A stretch of DNA of 64,000 bases from Parabacteroides sp. FAFU027 (GCF_022808675.1 NZ_JAKZKV010000005.1:1-64000); one strand, 5' to 3'; positions 33,442-43,756 are shown, counted from the stretch's first letter. Made by a program: numbers and translations. The notes: generated by a model not told the origin, from the sequence alone.

Positions 33442-36090
33442 TCATTTCATTTGCTGTTGCATCTGTTCCGCTTTCTTATCGGCATCATCAATAATGCTTT
33501 GCGCTTTCTTTTGAGCCTCCTGTTTTACTTTATCGGCAGCCTTTTGTGCAGCAAATTTGGCTATGGGGTTTTTGGCCTGATTTACCAAATTCTGGGCCTG
33601 TACGTTAGCCGCTTCAATAATTTTATCAGCCTGCGCTTTGGCATCCGCTTTCATAGCTGCAATTTTAGCCTGCACTTCCTCGTTGTTCTTAGCCCCGAGT
33701 GCTTTTTGCAAACCTTGCGTTGCGGCCTGTTTGGCGAGAGAGGTCACAACCGTTTTGGCAACCGCTTTGTAGTCGAGTGAGACTTTCGGGTTGGTAAATG
33801 TACCACCGATTTTAAAGTTTACCTGATTAATGCCTACGCCCAGTTTCGATGAGATCCCTTGTGGCAGTGTAACCAGTCCTGCATAGTTAATCGTCTGATC
33901 CAATCCTGTAATACCGGACAGATTGATTTTTGTATCACCCAGCTTGATGTCGAAGGGGCTTGTTTTTACCTGTCCGTCTTCGATCTTGAAGGGGAGTTTC
34001 AGGTCTTTAATGGAAGGGTTTTTGAATTTGTCGTCTTTCAACGCGGTTGCTAAAGCCGAAAGAGCCTTGACATCCTTAACCTGTACATCTTTTGATTGCA
34101 GCAAACCGTTTGCAAGTAAAGTTTTCAGGTCCGGAGAAAGTTTATCGTCGAGCATTCCCTTCATGTTGAAATTAACGGAATAATTTCCAAACGTTTTTTC
34201 AAAAATAGGAGAGAGCTTCTTCACGAAATCCAACTCTTTGAAGGTCTGCGTGAAAGATGCGTTTACGATATTCAGCCCGAGGCTGATTTCCGGTTTCTTC
34301 GGATTGGTAGCTGTGCTGTAATAGCCGGATGTTTCGATGGTTCCACCAAAAGCATTAACACGTACACCGCTTAAATCCACGCGTCCGTCTTTCACCAGCA
34401 GTTTACCGGTAGCATTTTCCAGGGTCATTTTATCGTAAAGAATCTTTCTGATATTGGCTGACATTGTAAAATCTATGTTCTTGGGAACTTCAAATGCCGA
34501 CATTGCTGAAGTGTCTTTCTTTGACGAAGATGAAGAGCCCATCAATTCATTAAGATCCAGAAGATTTGAATTCATATTCAACGAGCCTTTTAATGTCTTG
34601 TTTTTCAATGCGTAGGCGATGAAGTTTTCCAGTTTGCCGGTAGCGGAAATATCGCTTTTGCCGAATTTCATATTTAAGCCGGTGAGCTCTGCATATTTCG
34701 GAGAAAAGTTAAGTCCCATGTTTTTAATTAATACATCGGGATACTCTTTCGACTTATAGAGCATATTGGAGATTCCCAAAGTTCCTTTAGCATTGAGCTG
34801 CTCGTATTGCTCTTTTTCAATTTGTGACATTTTCCCTTTAAAATCAAGGTTAGCCACCACTTTGCCATTTAGTTGTGTGCCTTTTTCCAATGGATATACA
34901 TCCTTAATCATATTGAGATCAAGCGTACCGTTTGCTTTTAACAAGAAATCGGGATTACTGATAGGGGTCTTTACATTTGCCATTAAGCTGAATGGATTGC
35001 CACCCATGCGGAATTGCAGTTTCTTCAGGTTTATGACAGTGAGGTCTGTGCTACCTCCCGGATTGGTTAGTACCAGGTCCATATTGATCTGATCAACGGA
35101 TTTTGGCAAAGAAGGATATTTGAACATTGCGTCGGCCACTTTGACTGCAACATTAAAGGCTGGCATAATGCTGTCGCTGTAATGTCCTTTTGCCCAAGCG
35201 TCCAGGCTGACTTTCCCATCTGTCTGAATATCTTCAAATCCTTTGGTGTACATGCCCGGAACGAGGGAGAGTATCTCTTTGAATCCGATCTGTTTGGTTT
35301 GCAGCTTGATGTCCATGTCATACCCCTCTTTGGGCATGGCAAACCAGCCCTGTATAGCAGCTTCAATGGCATTCACCTTGCAGGTGTTGTCATGGAAGGT
35401 GTATTTGCTGTTTTTCAGGTCTGCCTCGATTTCACCTTTAACCTGAATAACAGCATTCTTCATATAGGGGACTTTGTTCATTATAAAGGTCATCGTTGCC
35501 GCATCCGCTTTGAGCTTCAGGTTGGTCAGATCCTGCGTCATATCACCCGACAGATCGAGTTCTACATTGTTCATCTTCAGATTCATATCGCCCTGTTGAT
35601 CATCGTATTCAAAGCGTGCATTCTTGACATCCACCTGATTAAGAGCCATTTTGAAAGATGATGCGGTTTCCGGCGCGGCCTTTTTGGTGGTATCTTCTAT
35701 CATGATATCCCAGTTTGCTTTCCCGTTTTTTAGTACTTTCAGTTTGATGACCGGTTGATCAAGTAGAATGTGCGAAACCTGGTAACCTGAGCTGCCGAAG
35801 ATACTTTTTAAATCGACCGCTACACGGATTTCATCAGCTGCTACCAGTGTATCTCCTTTGAACTCTCCTGTACCGACAAGTGAAAAATCTTTCAGGTCGA
35901 TGGTTGCTTTGGGAAATTCACGGATAAAACTCAGATTAAGACCTGAAAACTCAAGCCTGGCCTTCATCTTTTTGTTGGCTTCTTTTTTAATAATTTCCAC
36001 CAGTTTGCCTTCAAAGGCAAATGGCAGAATGGCGAGTATTGCCAGAAAACCAAATATGATCCCTCCGGCAATTAAAAGCTTTTTCTTCAT
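33442..36090 (-). CDS. AsmA-like membrane-anchored protein
   Basis: This 882-aa protein has one N-terminal membrane segment (LLIAGGIIFGFLAILAILPFAF, residues about 4-25) followed by a long periplasmic body in the AsmA style (LEFSGLNLSFIREFPKATIDLKDFSL, then VDLKSIFGSSGYQVSHILLDQP). AsmA-family proteins span the envelope and are linked to lipid transport and outer-membrane assembly. The C-terminal 100 residues are an Ala/Lys/Gln-rich coiled coil (KADAKAQADKIIEAANVQAQN), an unusual addition. Length and layout fit Bacteroidota AsmA-like proteins. It stands alone, upstream of the MITE zone. Confidence 0.88.
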   Translation of the reverse strand: MKKKLLIAGGIIFGFLAILAILPFAFEGKLVEIIKKEANKKMKARLEFSGLNLSFIREFPKATIDLKDFSLVGTGEFKGDTLVAADEIRVAVDLKSIFGSSGYQVSHILLDQPVIKLKVLKNGKANWDIMIEDTTKKAAPETASSFKMALNQVDVKNARFEYDDQQGDMNLKMNNVELDLSGDMTQDLTNLKLKADAATMTFIMNKVPYMKNAVIQVKGEIEADLKNSKYTFHDNTCKVNAIEAAIQGWFAMPKEGYDMDIKLQTKQIGFKEILSLVPGMYTKGFEDIQTDGKVSLDAWAKGHYSDSIMPAFNVAVKVADAMFKYPSLPKSVDQINMDLVLTNPGGSTDLTVINLKKLQFRMGGNPFSLMANVKTPISNPDFLLKANGTLDLNMIKDVYPLEKGTQLNGKVVANLDFKGKMSQIEKEQYEQLNAKGTLGISNMLYKSKEYPDVLIKNMGLNFSPKYAELTGLNMKFGKSDISATGKLENFIAYALKNKTLKGSLNMNSNLLDLNELMGSSSSSKKDTSAMSAFEVPKNIDFTMSANIRKILYDKMTLENATGKLLVKDGRVDLSGVRVNAFGGTIETSGYYSTATNPKKPEISLGLNIVNASFTQTFKELDFVKKLSPIFEKTFGNYSVNFNMKGMLDDKLSPDLKTLLANGLLQSKDVQVKDVKALSALATALKDDKFKNPSIKDLKLPFKIEDGQVKTSPFDIKLGDTKINLSGITGLDQTINYAGLVTLPQGISSKLGVGINQVNFKIGGTFTNPKVSLDYKAVAKTVVTSLAKQAATQGLQKALGAKNNEEVQAKIAAMKADAKAQADKIIEAANVQAQNLVNQAKNPIAKFAAQKAADKVKQEAQKKAQSIIDDADKKAEQMQQQMK

Positions 36091-36370
36091 GTGATTAATT
36101 TTTAGTTTGAAACGGGAATATGTTGAAATATTAATGTCATTATATGCTTGAAAAGCTTATTGGAAAAGGATTTTCTAAAAGTAGAAACCCTATCGGTAAA
36201 ACAATAACAAAGATAGATAGTTGGGGTGAAAATCAAAAAAGCTGTGAATTCTTTATTCTGATTTTTCTGTGAAATGTCGCTTTTGGGATGGTAATGGAAT
36301 TGTATTGTGTGATTTTCAGGAAACAAAAAAGCCAACCGGCTAATATTTAGCAGATTGGCTTTTACTTTTG

Positions 36371-36444
36371 TGATCCCGACAGGATTCAAACCTGTAACCT
36401 TCTGATCCGTAGTCAGATGCTCTATTCAGTTGAGCTACGGAACC
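36371..36444 (-). tRNA. tRNA-Arg (anticodon ACG), copy 1
   Basis: A 74-nt cloverleaf with the anticodon loop CTACGGA between TCTGA and TCAGA, giving ACG, which reads CGU and, after editing to inosine, CGC and CGA. The acceptor begins GGTTCCG and pairs with CGGGATC. CCA is not encoded. Confidence 0.95.
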
Positions 36445-36466
36445 ATTCCGTATTTGCAAAATTAAG

Positions 36467-36540
36467 TGACCCCGACAGGATTCAAACCTGTAACCTTCTG
36501 ATCCGTAGTCAGATGCTCTATTCAGTTGAGCTACGGAGCC
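36467..36540 (-). tRNA. tRNA-Arg (anticodon ACG), copy 2
   Basis: Same body as copy 1. The acceptor has GGCTCCG paired with CGGGGTC, so the third pair is C-G instead of U-A: both sides changed, keeping the pair. This compensated change supports the fold. Confidence 0.95.
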
Positions 36541-36598
36541 ATTTTTATTTGCAGTATTACAAACGATTTTATGATAAGTTTCATACAGAAACTAATGG

Positions 36599-36672
36599 TG
36601 ATCCCGACAGGATTCAAACCTGTAACCTTCTGATCCGTAGTCAGATGCTCTATTCAGTTGAGCTACGGAACC
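36599..36672 (-). tRNA. tRNA-Arg (anticodon ACG), copy 3
   Basis: Identical acceptor and body to copy 1 (GGTTCCG/CGGGATC). The three copies are separated by unrelated spacers of 22 and 58 bp and probably form one transcript. Confidence 0.95.
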
Positions 36673-36749
36673 ATTGTTTCTCGTTTGCGTGTGCAAAGGT
36701 AGTAAATGTGATTAAACCTCCAAAATATTTCGGTGAAATTTTTCGCTTT

Positions 36750-39044
36750 TTATTCGATAAAATGGGGGTTGTAGAGCAGGAAACCGATGTTTATACCCAT
36801 GTTCCAGTTGTTGCCTGGAAAGCTATAATGATTGCCGTAAATTGATAATGAAGCAATTGGGAAATTGTAAATAAGAGAAAGCTCGCCAAAGTAAGATAAT
36901 TTGCCAAAACCTTTATCAAAGGCAGGATTTTTAATTTCATCGTAAATTATTTTCCGGTAAGGAAGAAATCCGTAGAATTCGCCTCTCAGTTGTAGCTTTT
37001 TTATGTCCTTTACTAACGGAATAATTCCCCCGGCGATGTAATTGGTTGCACGCAATGATTCATTAAAGACCATTTTGCTGTGAGGGGTTGGCGTAAATGC
37101 AGGAGCTTGGAGTATTGTCGCTGCATAATTATTGAAGAGCGATTTGTTTGATGCCACTACATTTAATAATGTGCCTAAAGCGTATTTACTATTGCATTGA
37201 AAATAGCGGTGGATCCTCAGTTCAGCTTGCGCCCAAGTGTGGCTTGTTTGAGAGGGGAGACGTAAATACTCATTTTCATTTTTATAAAAGCTTTCTTTTC
37301 CGGTAAATGCCTGTAATAGAAAGCAGGCATTTGTGCCGGCGGTAGGGTACATCACTGCGTTGAGAGTATTCTTTTCTAATCGGACAGAGAGTCCGGATAG
37401 ATTATAGGTGCTTTCATCCAATGCTATATTTGCAGTAGATGTTATTCCTTGTGAGTATTCATCGGTAAGTTTCCCGGTAGAAGCAGAAAAAATAGCTTTT
37501 CCCACGGAGTAGAATGGCGTTCCAATACTTAACCGACTGAAGGTTTCGGATTGTTTGAGGTATGCCGATAGATTCTCGTTGGAGAAAAGACGGCTGCTTT
37601 CGAAATATTTTTTAGCTGAACTTCCCACGGTTATTTTAAGATATAACGGTAGGACAGTAGGCATCTCAACCCGCCCTGACAAGTGAAAGGCGTTGTAACT
37701 GTTTCCTATTTGAGCGTCGGCATTAATATCAAAGCTGTAAAATTTTATAGCCTGATACTTCAATCCGAGATAAACCTGGTTGGAACTGGCCGAAGAAATC
37801 AATCCCCCTATTCCCGCAGAAAGGTTCTCTTTGATCTTCACCTTTAATATAAGGTCGAATCGTCTGGTATTTCTGTTGAAGATGGCTTCCGGTAAAATCT
37901 CAGCAATTTTCTCGTCCGATAATAACCTGAAATAGGCCTTTCTGAAATCATCGAAACTAATGGAATCCCGATCGTCATTTTTTACCTGAAACAGGATGTA
38001 GTCCGTTTGGTTTTTGGATACCCCTTTGACAATTACATTTTGAAAAACCAGATTAGGAAGCCTCTTTTTAAATGCTGATCGTTTAGCACTAAGACTATCA
38101 GGCGGGATGTCTCTGGATATATTTCTTTTGATTTGACTGACATACTCCAATCCTTTGCGGTAGCCTATCTCAAAGACCTTATCGGCTTTGTCAAAATCCA
38201 ACAGATTGATGTCTGACAAATCGCTTCTTATTACCACACCGCGGTTATTCCCGATAGAATAATCGGTCTTTTGCATAATCATATTTTCCAGTTGGCTGAT
38301 TATATTTTTTTCATCCGGTTTGTATTTACCTTTAACTACTACGCTGCCAATTATGTAATCAGGATGAAAGTCATTTTGCATCACATCTACGGGGAAGTTG
38401 TTGTAGATACCACCGTCATAAGCCAGATTTCCATCGATTTCTATGGGTTTAAATACAAAAGGAAATGTCATGGATGCTCTGACTGCATCACACAAACTTC
38501 CGCTCCTGAAAATAATCGGTTCTTTATGATATATGTCAGCCGCGACACACCGGAAAGGAATCATTAACTGGTCAAAGTCGTTGTTGGCAGCAGCTGAGGC
38601 CTGGGTGTAAAGCTTTAGAATACCCAGGTTCATTTGGATCGGATTAATCAGGCTGACTGGTAGAAAGTAGGTTTTTGCCCGGGTGGAATCGGTTGTTTCA
38701 AACCTGAATCGGCCAAATTCAGGTGTCGGGTCGTCTATTTTATAGTAAAACAGGTCTTTCTCGTTCACTTTTCCGGTCTGCCATGTCCTAAAGTTCTCAG
38801 ATTTAATTAATTGAAGCATTTCTTCCGGAGAGTATCCCATTGCATAAAGTGAACCGATAATAGCTCCAATAGAGGTTCCGGTTACGTAATCAATAGGTAT
38901 ATTGTTGTCTTCCAGTGCTTTGATGATGCCAATATGGGCAATACCCTTTGCGCCTCCGCCACTTAGGACCAAACCCACAGACTGTGATGGCAGATAAAAT
39001 ATATTGGATAAAGTGATGATTATAAGCGTGATAAATTTGTTCAT
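36750..39044 (-). CDS. Patatin-like phospholipase with C-terminal beta-barrel (type Vd-like)
   Basis: This 764-aa protein starts at ATG 39044 (MNKFITLIIITLSNIFYLPSQ), which gives a signal peptide; the longer frame runs through a tRNA gene and is rejected. The patatin domain follows: oxyanion loop VLSGGGAKGIAHIG, nucleophile GTSIGAI (Ser), and the Asp dyad member in YDGGIYNNFPVD. After about residue 330 come a POTRA-like segment and a long beta-barrel region ending in aromatic strands (MGINIGFLLYNPHFIE). The order patatin-POTRA-barrel is that of type Vd autotransporters such as PlpD. It probably acts as an outer-membrane or released phospholipase. Confidence 0.9.
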   Translation of the reverse strand: MNKFITLIIITLSNIFYLPSQSVGLVLSGGGAKGIAHIGIIKALEDNNIPIDYVTGTSIGAIIGSLYAMGYSPEEMLQLIKSENFRTWQTGKVNEKDLFYYKIDDPTPEFGRFRFETTDSTRAKTYFLPVSLINPIQMNLGILKLYTQASAAANNDFDQLMIPFRCVAADIYHKEPIIFRSGSLCDAVRASMTFPFVFKPIEIDGNLAYDGGIYNNFPVDVMQNDFHPDYIIGSVVVKGKYKPDEKNIISQLENMIMQKTDYSIGNNRGVVIRSDLSDINLLDFDKADKVFEIGYRKGLEYVSQIKRNISRDIPPDSLSAKRSAFKKRLPNLVFQNVIVKGVSKNQTDYILFQVKNDDRDSISFDDFRKAYFRLLSDEKIAEILPEAIFNRNTRRFDLILKVKIKENLSAGIGGLISSASSNQVYLGLKYQAIKFYSFDINADAQIGNSYNAFHLSGRVEMPTVLPLYLKITVGSSAKKYFESSRLFSNENLSAYLKQSETFSRLSIGTPFYSVGKAIFSASTGKLTDEYSQGITSTANIALDESTYNLSGLSVRLEKNTLNAVMYPTAGTNACFLLQAFTGKESFYKNENEYLRLPSQTSHTWAQAELRIHRYFQCNSKYALGTLLNVVASNKSLFNNYAATILQAPAFTPTPHSKMVFNESLRATNYIAGGIIPLVKDIKKLQLRGEFYGFLPYRKIIYDEIKNPAFDKGFGKLSYFGELSLIYNFPIASLSIYGNHYSFPGNNWNMGINIGFLLYNPHFIE

Positions 39045-39171
39045 TGTTGTGTCATTCTTGCAGATATAATGATATAACAAAATGAATAAGAGGAAGGTGC
39101 GTTTTGGAATAAGAATTTTCAAATGGGGTAAAAAAAGAAAAGAACCACAATTCTTGTGATTCTTTTCTTTG

Positions 39172-39246
39172 TCGGGGTGGAGAGATTCGAACTCCCGACC
39201 CTCTGGTCCCAAACCAGATGCGCTAACCGGACTGCGCTACACCCCG
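39172..39246 (-). tRNA. tRNA-Pro (anticodon TGG), copy 1
   Basis: A 75-nt cloverleaf with acceptor CGGGGTG/CACCCCG and anticodon loop TTTGGGA between TCTGG and CCAGA, giving TGG. It is the first of four copies in exact 139-bp tandem units. CCA is not encoded. Confidence 0.96.
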
Positions 39247-39310
39247 CGTTCAACTGTAATAGTTGATTTTATGTTTTTTTGAAATCTCACTTATTCAGTG
39301 ATTATTTTTG

Positions 39311-39385
39311 TCGGGGTGGAGAGATTCGAACTCCCGACCCTCTGGTCCCAAACCAGATGCGCTAACCGGACTGCGCTACACCCCG
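39311..39385 (-). tRNA. tRNA-Pro (anticodon TGG), copy 2
   Basis: Identical to copy 1 and offset by exactly 139 bp. The 64-bp spacers between copies are also identical as far as I can read. Confidence 0.96.
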
Positions 39386-39449
39386 CGTTCAACTGTAATA
39401 GTTGATTTTATGTTTTTTTGAAATCTCACTTATTCAGTGATTATTTTTG

Positions 39450-39524
39450 TCGGGGTGGAGAGATTCGAACTCCCGACCCTCTGGTCCCAAACCAGATGCG
39501 CTAACCGGACTGCGCTACACCCCG
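39450..39524 (-). tRNA. tRNA-Pro (anticodon TGG), copy 3
   Basis: Identical to copy 1, in the third 139-bp unit. Confidence 0.96.
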
Positions 39525-39588
39525 CGTTCAACTGTAATAGTTGATTTTATGTTTTTTTGAAATCTCACTTATTCAGTGATTATTTTTG

Positions 39589-39663
39589 TCGGGGTGGAGA
39601 GATTCGAACTCCCGACCCTCTGGTCCCAAACCAGATGCGCTAACCGGACTGCGCTACACCCCG
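39589..39663 (-). tRNA. tRNA-Pro (anticodon TGG), copy 4
   Basis: Identical tRNA body. The flank beyond its 5' end differs from the other units, so this is the promoter-proximal copy on the minus strand. Confidence 0.96.
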
Positions 39664-39984
39664 TTTTGATTTCGGGTGCAAAGATAGGGGATTTGTTCAA
39701 TAACTTCCAAATTTATTTTGAGTTTTTTATTCGTGAATCGCTTTGTTGAAGAGCCTTCTGTTTGTGTAACACGGGATTGAGTGTGAAAATATTTTTTTGA
39801 AAAATGCGGATGGACATCTTCGAGACACTGATTTTTTGATAAAAACCTCTCGGAACCCTTATGCAGTCTTTGTTCTGTTAACTTCAAAGATTGACAGGAA
39901 GCCTCGTTGGTATTCCGGCGAATTGTGTTAATTTTGCATGTTAGTATTATTCAATGACTCGAGGAATCGTAAAAAACACAATAT
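39664..39984. promoter_or_regulatory. tRNA-Pro/aspS divergent promoter region
   Basis: This 321-bp gap separates the tRNA-Pro cluster from aspS. It contains TTG (39907-39909), 19 nt, then TAATTTTG (39929-39936), a clear Bacteroidota promoter for aspS. A minus-strand 77-codon frame crossing it is not believed. Confidence 0.7.
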
Positions 39985-41745
39985 ATGTATAGAACACGTA
40001 CTTGCGGCGAGTTGCGCCTAACTGATGTAGATCAGGTTGTTACCCTTTCCGGGTGGGTTCAGAAAATTCGTAAAATGGGAGGGATGACCTTTGTGGATCT
40101 CCGTGACCGTTATGGCGTAACTCAGTTAGTATTCAATCAGGAGGTTGATGCCGAGTTATGCGAAAAGGCTAATAAATTGGGCCGTGAATTTGTAATTCAG
40201 GCAATCGGTACAGTAAAAGAGCGTTCAAGCAAAAATGCCAATATTGCAACCGGCGAAATCGAAATTATTGTAAGTCAATTGAATATATTGAATGCGTCGG
40301 ATGTTCCACCGTTTACTATCGAAGATGAGACCGATGGGGGTGATGATATCCGTATGCAATACCGTTATCTGGATTTGAGAAGAAATCCGGTACGGGCTAA
40401 TCTGGAGCTTCGCCATAAAATGGCATTTGAAACCCGTCGTTACCTTGATCAGCAAAACTTCTTAGAAGTAGAAACTCCGATTTTGATCAAATCTACACCT
40501 GAAGGTGCGCGCGACTTTGTGGTTCCATCACGTATGAATCCGGGACAGTTTTACGCTCTTCCACAATCACCGCAGTTATTCAAGCAATTGCTGATGGTTT
40601 CGGGATTTGACCGTTACTTCCAGATTGCAAAATGTTTCCGTGATGAAGATTTGCGAGCAGACCGTCAGCCTGAATTTACCCAAATTGACTGCGAAATGTC
40701 GTTTGTGGAGCAGGAAGATGTACTCAATATCTTTGAAGGTATGGCAAAACATCTTTTCAAAACCATCAAAGGAGTGGAGTTGAAAGGTGATTTCCCAAGA
40801 ATGCCTTATTCAGATGCAATGAAATATTACGGTTCGGACAAGCCGGATATTCGTTTCGATATGAAATTTGTAGAACTGAAAGACTTGACTGAAGGCAAAA
40901 ATTTCGTTGTGTTTGACAGAGTGGAATATGTGGGCGGTATTTGTGCAAAAGGATGTGCAAGCTATACCCGCAAACAAATTGATGAGCTGACCGACTTTGT
41001 AAAACGTCCGCAAATCGGAGCCAAAGGTCTTATTTATGTAAAATGTGAGGCTGATGGCAGTTTCAAATCTTCAGTAGATAAATTCTATACTGCCGATGAT
41101 TTGAAAAAATGGGCTGAACGTTGTGGTGCTCAACCGGGCGATTTGATTCTTATACTTCCGGGAGAGAAAACCAAAGCACAGAAACAGTTGTGTGAACTAC
41201 GTCTTGAGATGGGTAGCCGTCTGGGATTACGTGACAAAAATGTATTTGCTCCGCTTTGGGTAATCGACTTCCCATTGTTTGAGTGGGATGAAGAGTCTCA
41301 GCGTTTCTTTGCAATGCACCACCCGTTCACTTCTCCGAAACCGGAGGATATTCAATTCCTTGACTCTGACCCTGGTAAAGTACGTGCCAATGCTTACGAT
41401 ATGGTAATCAATGGTGTAGAACTTGGCGGTGGTTCCATCCGTATTCACGACAGTAAGCTTCAAAAGAAAATGTTTGAATTGCTCGGCTTTACCGATGAAC
41501 AGGCTCAGTCTCAGTTCGGCTTCCTGATGGATGCGTTCAAATACGGAGCGCCTCCTCACGGTGGTTTGGCGTTTGGTCTGGATCGTTTCGTGTCATTGTT
41601 TGCCGGATTGGATTCAATTCGCGACTGCATCGCATTCCCGAAAAACAACTCAGGTCGCGATGTGATGAACGATGCTCCGGCACCGATTGACCCGGCTCAG
41701 TTGGAAGAACTGAATCTCATTTTGAATATAAAAGAACAGAAATAA
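39985..41745 (+). CDS. aspS: Aspartyl-tRNA synthetase
   Basis: This 586-aa cytosolic enzyme charges tRNA-Asp with aspartate using ATP. It has the N-terminal OB-fold anticodon-binding domain ([24 protein letters not shown]), class II motif 1 and 2 regions ([46 protein letters not shown]), a GAD insertion near residues 300-400, and motif 3 [14 protein letters not shown] near 530. The size and insertion are those of bacterial-type AspRS. It has a good promoter upstream, and its stop is followed 75 bp later by the Nif3-like gene, probably co-transcribed. Confidence 0.97.
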   Translation: MYRTRTCGELRLTDVDQVVTLSGWVQKIRKMGGMTFVDLRDRYGVTQLVFNQEVDAELCEKANKLGREFVIQAIGTVKERSSKNANIATGEIEIIVSQLNILNASDVPPFTIEDETDGGDDIRMQYRYLDLRRNPVRANLELRHKMAFETRRYLDQQNFLEVETPILIKSTPEGARDFVVPSRMNPGQFYALPQSPQLFKQLLMVSGFDRYFQIAKCFRDEDLRADRQPEFTQIDCEMSFVEQEDVLNIFEGMAKHLFKTIKGVELKGDFPRMPYSDAMKYYGSDKPDIRFDMKFVELKDLTEGKNFVVFDRVEYVGGICAKGCASYTRKQIDELTDFVKRPQIGAKGLIYVKCEADGSFKSSVDKFYTADDLKKWAERCGAQPGDLILILPGEKTKAQKQLCELRLEMGSRLGLRDKNVFAPLWVIDFPLFEWDEESQRFFAMHHPFTSPKPEDIQFLDSDPGKVRANAYDMVINGVELGGGSIRIHDSKLQKKMFELLGFTDEQAQSQFGFLMDAFKYGAPPHGGLAFGLDRFVSLFAGLDSIRDCIAFPKNNSGRDVMNDAPAPIDPAQLEELNLILNIKEQK

Positions 41746-41820
41746 TAAAAGAGCAAGGTCGTAAAGATGCAGGGTATTGAAAGATGCTTTGTGTCTTTAC
41801 GACTTTCTTATTTAGTTGAT

Positions 41821-42918
41821 ATGGCTAAAATCAAGGAGATAATCTCTGCAATTGAAGAATTTGCGCCGCTTGCTTTTCAGGAGAGTTACGATAATTCCGG
41901 AGTGCAGGTTGGTGATGCCGGTCAGGAGGCAAAATCTGCATTGGTTTGCATTGACGTGACTGAGGCTGTCGTTGATGAGGCTATTACGAAAGGATGCAAT
42001 CTGATTATAGCTCATCATCCGCTGGTTTTCAAAGATTTAAGATCGCTGACCGGAAAAGATTATATCGAAAAATGCTTGATAAAAGCCATTAAAAATGATA
42101 TTGTCATATATGCGGCTCATACCAATCTGGATAATGCCTGGGGTGGAGTGAGTTTTAAAATGGCAGAAAAACTGGGGCTAAAAAACATTAAGGTCTTGGC
42201 TCCGGTTGATGGCAAGCTGCTAAAACTGGTGACTTTTGTACCTGTATCACACATTGATATTATTCGCAATTCTCTTTTTACTGCTGGTGCCGGTCATATT
42301 GGAAATTATGATCAGTGTAGCTATAATTCAGAAGGCTACGGTACTTTCCGGGCAGGAGAGGGGGCGAATCCTTTCTGTGGACAGCAAGGGGAGATGCACA
42401 AAGAGTCGGAAGTTCGCCTCGAAACCATTTTTCCAAGCCATATTAAAGGAAATGTGATTCGAGCTTTGCTTTCAGCGCATCCTTACGAAGAACCGGCGTT
42501 TGATATTATAGCATTGGAAAATGAATGGAATCAAGTTGGTTCGGGTGTGATTGGTGAATTGGAGAGGGCAGAAGATGAGCTTTCTGTATTGGGAAAAATC
42601 AAACAGGTATTTGAGGTTTCTACTGTAAAGTATTCACCCTTGCAAAATAAACAGGTAACGAACATTGCTATCTGTGGCGGAAGCGGTTCTTTTCTGATTA
42701 TAGATGCTCTTAGAGCCGGTGCAGACCTCTTTTTGACTGGAGAGATTAAGTATCATGACTTTTTCAATCATCGTAATTCGATATTGCTTGCTGATATTGG
42801 CCATTATGAGTCGGAGCAATATACAATTGAGCTTATTTGTGAGATTATTCGGAAAAAATTCCCTACATTTGCCGTTCATTTCACGGAGTGTAAAACTAAT
42901 CAGATAAATTATTTATAA
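41821..42918 (+). CDS. Nif3-like dinuclear metal-centre protein
   Basis: This 365-aa protein belongs to the Nif3/YbgI family, often annotated as GTP cyclohydrolase I type 2 without strong proof. I chose ATG 41821 (MAKIKEIISAIEEFAPLAFQ), as upstream codons are outside the family. Metal ligands appear in NLIIAHHPLVFK and YAAHTNLDNAWGG, with the second half's GEIKYHDFFNHRNSILLADIGHYESEQ. The insert between the halves (about residues 130-240) is the PII-like CutA1 domain common in Bacteroidota versions. It overlaps no neighbour and lies 5 bp before the zinc-ribbon gene, so the two are coupled. Confidence 0.92.
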   Translation: MAKIKEIISAIEEFAPLAFQESYDNSGVQVGDAGQEAKSALVCIDVTEAVVDEAITKGCNLIIAHHPLVFKDLRSLTGKDYIEKCLIKAIKNDIVIYAAHTNLDNAWGGVSFKMAEKLGLKNIKVLAPVDGKLLKLVTFVPVSHIDIIRNSLFTAGAGHIGNYDQCSYNSEGYGTFRAGEGANPFCGQQGEMHKESEVRLETIFPSHIKGNVIRALLSAHPYEEPAFDIIALENEWNQVGSGVIGELERAEDELSVLGKIKQVFEVSTVKYSPLQNKQVTNIAICGGSGSFLIIDALRAGADLFLTGEIKYHDFFNHRNSILLADIGHYESEQYTIELICEIIRKKFPTFAVHFTECKTNQINYL

Positions 42919-42923
42919 ATCGT

Positions 42924-43697
42924 ATGGCTACTACTGCGAAGACAAAAGTGGACTCACCTACTAAAGAGATGACAGTGGAAGAAAAACTTCAGGCACTGCA
43001 CGAATTACAAACCATACTTTCAGAAATCGACAGAATCAAAACGCTGCGCGGTGAGCTTCCTTTGGAGGTTCAGGACCTGGAAGATGAAGTGGCCGGTTTA
43101 GAGACCCGTATCCAAAACTACAAAAATGAAATCGAGGACTTGGCGAGTAAAGTTAGCGCTAAGAAAATCGAAATCAATAATGCGAAAGACCTGATTGAAA
43201 AATATAAAGCTCAGCAGGAGAATGTTCGCAACAATAAAGAGTTTGATTTCCTTTCAAAAGAGATGGAGTTCCAGTCGCTTGAGATCGAATTGTGCGAAAA
43301 ACGCATTCGTGAATTTACGGCTCAATCAAAAACTAAATCAGAAGAACTGGCTGCAAGTACAGAAGTGCTTCAGGAGAAAAAGGCTGATTTAGAGTCTAAA
43401 AAGAGTGAGTTGGATGATATCATCGCAGAAACTAAACAGGATGAAGAGCGTTTGCGTAACAAAGCTAAAAAGCTGGAAGCCAACATTGAAGTTCGTCTGT
43501 TGACTGCATTCAAACGTATCCGTAAAAATGCACGTAATGGTTTGGCTATCGTTCCTATTCAGCGTGATGCTTGTGGTGGTTGCTTTAACAAGATTCCACC
43601 TCAGAAGCAAATGGACGTAAAGATGAGAAAGAAAATCATCGTTTGCGAATATTGTGGTCGTGTAATGATCGACTCTGAATTGGCTGGTGTTGAGTAA
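42924..43697 (+). CDS. Coiled-coil zinc-ribbon protein (C4-type, CT398-like)
   Basis: This 257-aa protein has a long antiparallel coiled coil (residues about 25-185, with LEDEVAGLETRIQNYKNEIE and further heptads) and a C-terminal zinc ribbon formed by CGGCFNKIPPQ and CEYCGRVM. This pairs with the family that sits next to Nif3-like genes throughout Bacteroidota and Chlamydiae. Role is not established; binding to nucleic acid or secretion/flagellar factors has been suggested for relatives. It begins 5 bp after the Nif3-like gene. Confidence 0.88.
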   Translation: MATTAKTKVDSPTKEMTVEEKLQALHELQTILSEIDRIKTLRGELPLEVQDLEDEVAGLETRIQNYKNEIEDLASKVSAKKIEINNAKDLIEKYKAQQENVRNNKEFDFLSKEMEFQSLEIELCEKRIREFTAQSKTKSEELAASTEVLQEKKADLESKKSELDDIIAETKQDEERLRNKAKKLEANIEVRLLTAFKRIRKNARNGLAIVPIQRDACGGCFNKIPPQKQMDVKMRKKIIVCEYCGRVMIDSELAGVE

Positions 43698-43721
43698 TCC
43701 GCTTAGAAAATAATATTGGAG

Positions 43722-43756
43722 TAGGGCAAGGTTTTTCGAAACTTTGCCCTATTTGT
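43722..43756. terminator. Bidirectional terminator between convergent genes
   Basis: TAGGGCAAGGTTT-TTCG-AAACTTTGCCCTA forms a strong hairpin followed by TTTGTTTTG. It overlaps the last codons of the minus-strand gene. Confidence 0.85.

Noticed and set aside
36417-36845. 142-codon frame across the tRNA-Arg cluster
   Set aside because: It is the antisense of three tRNA genes; the repeated DPDRIQTCNLLIRSQ peptide is a well-known tRNA artefact.
39045-39212. Upstream extension of the patatin gene
   Set aside because: It reads through the first tRNA-Pro; the signal peptide begins at 39044.
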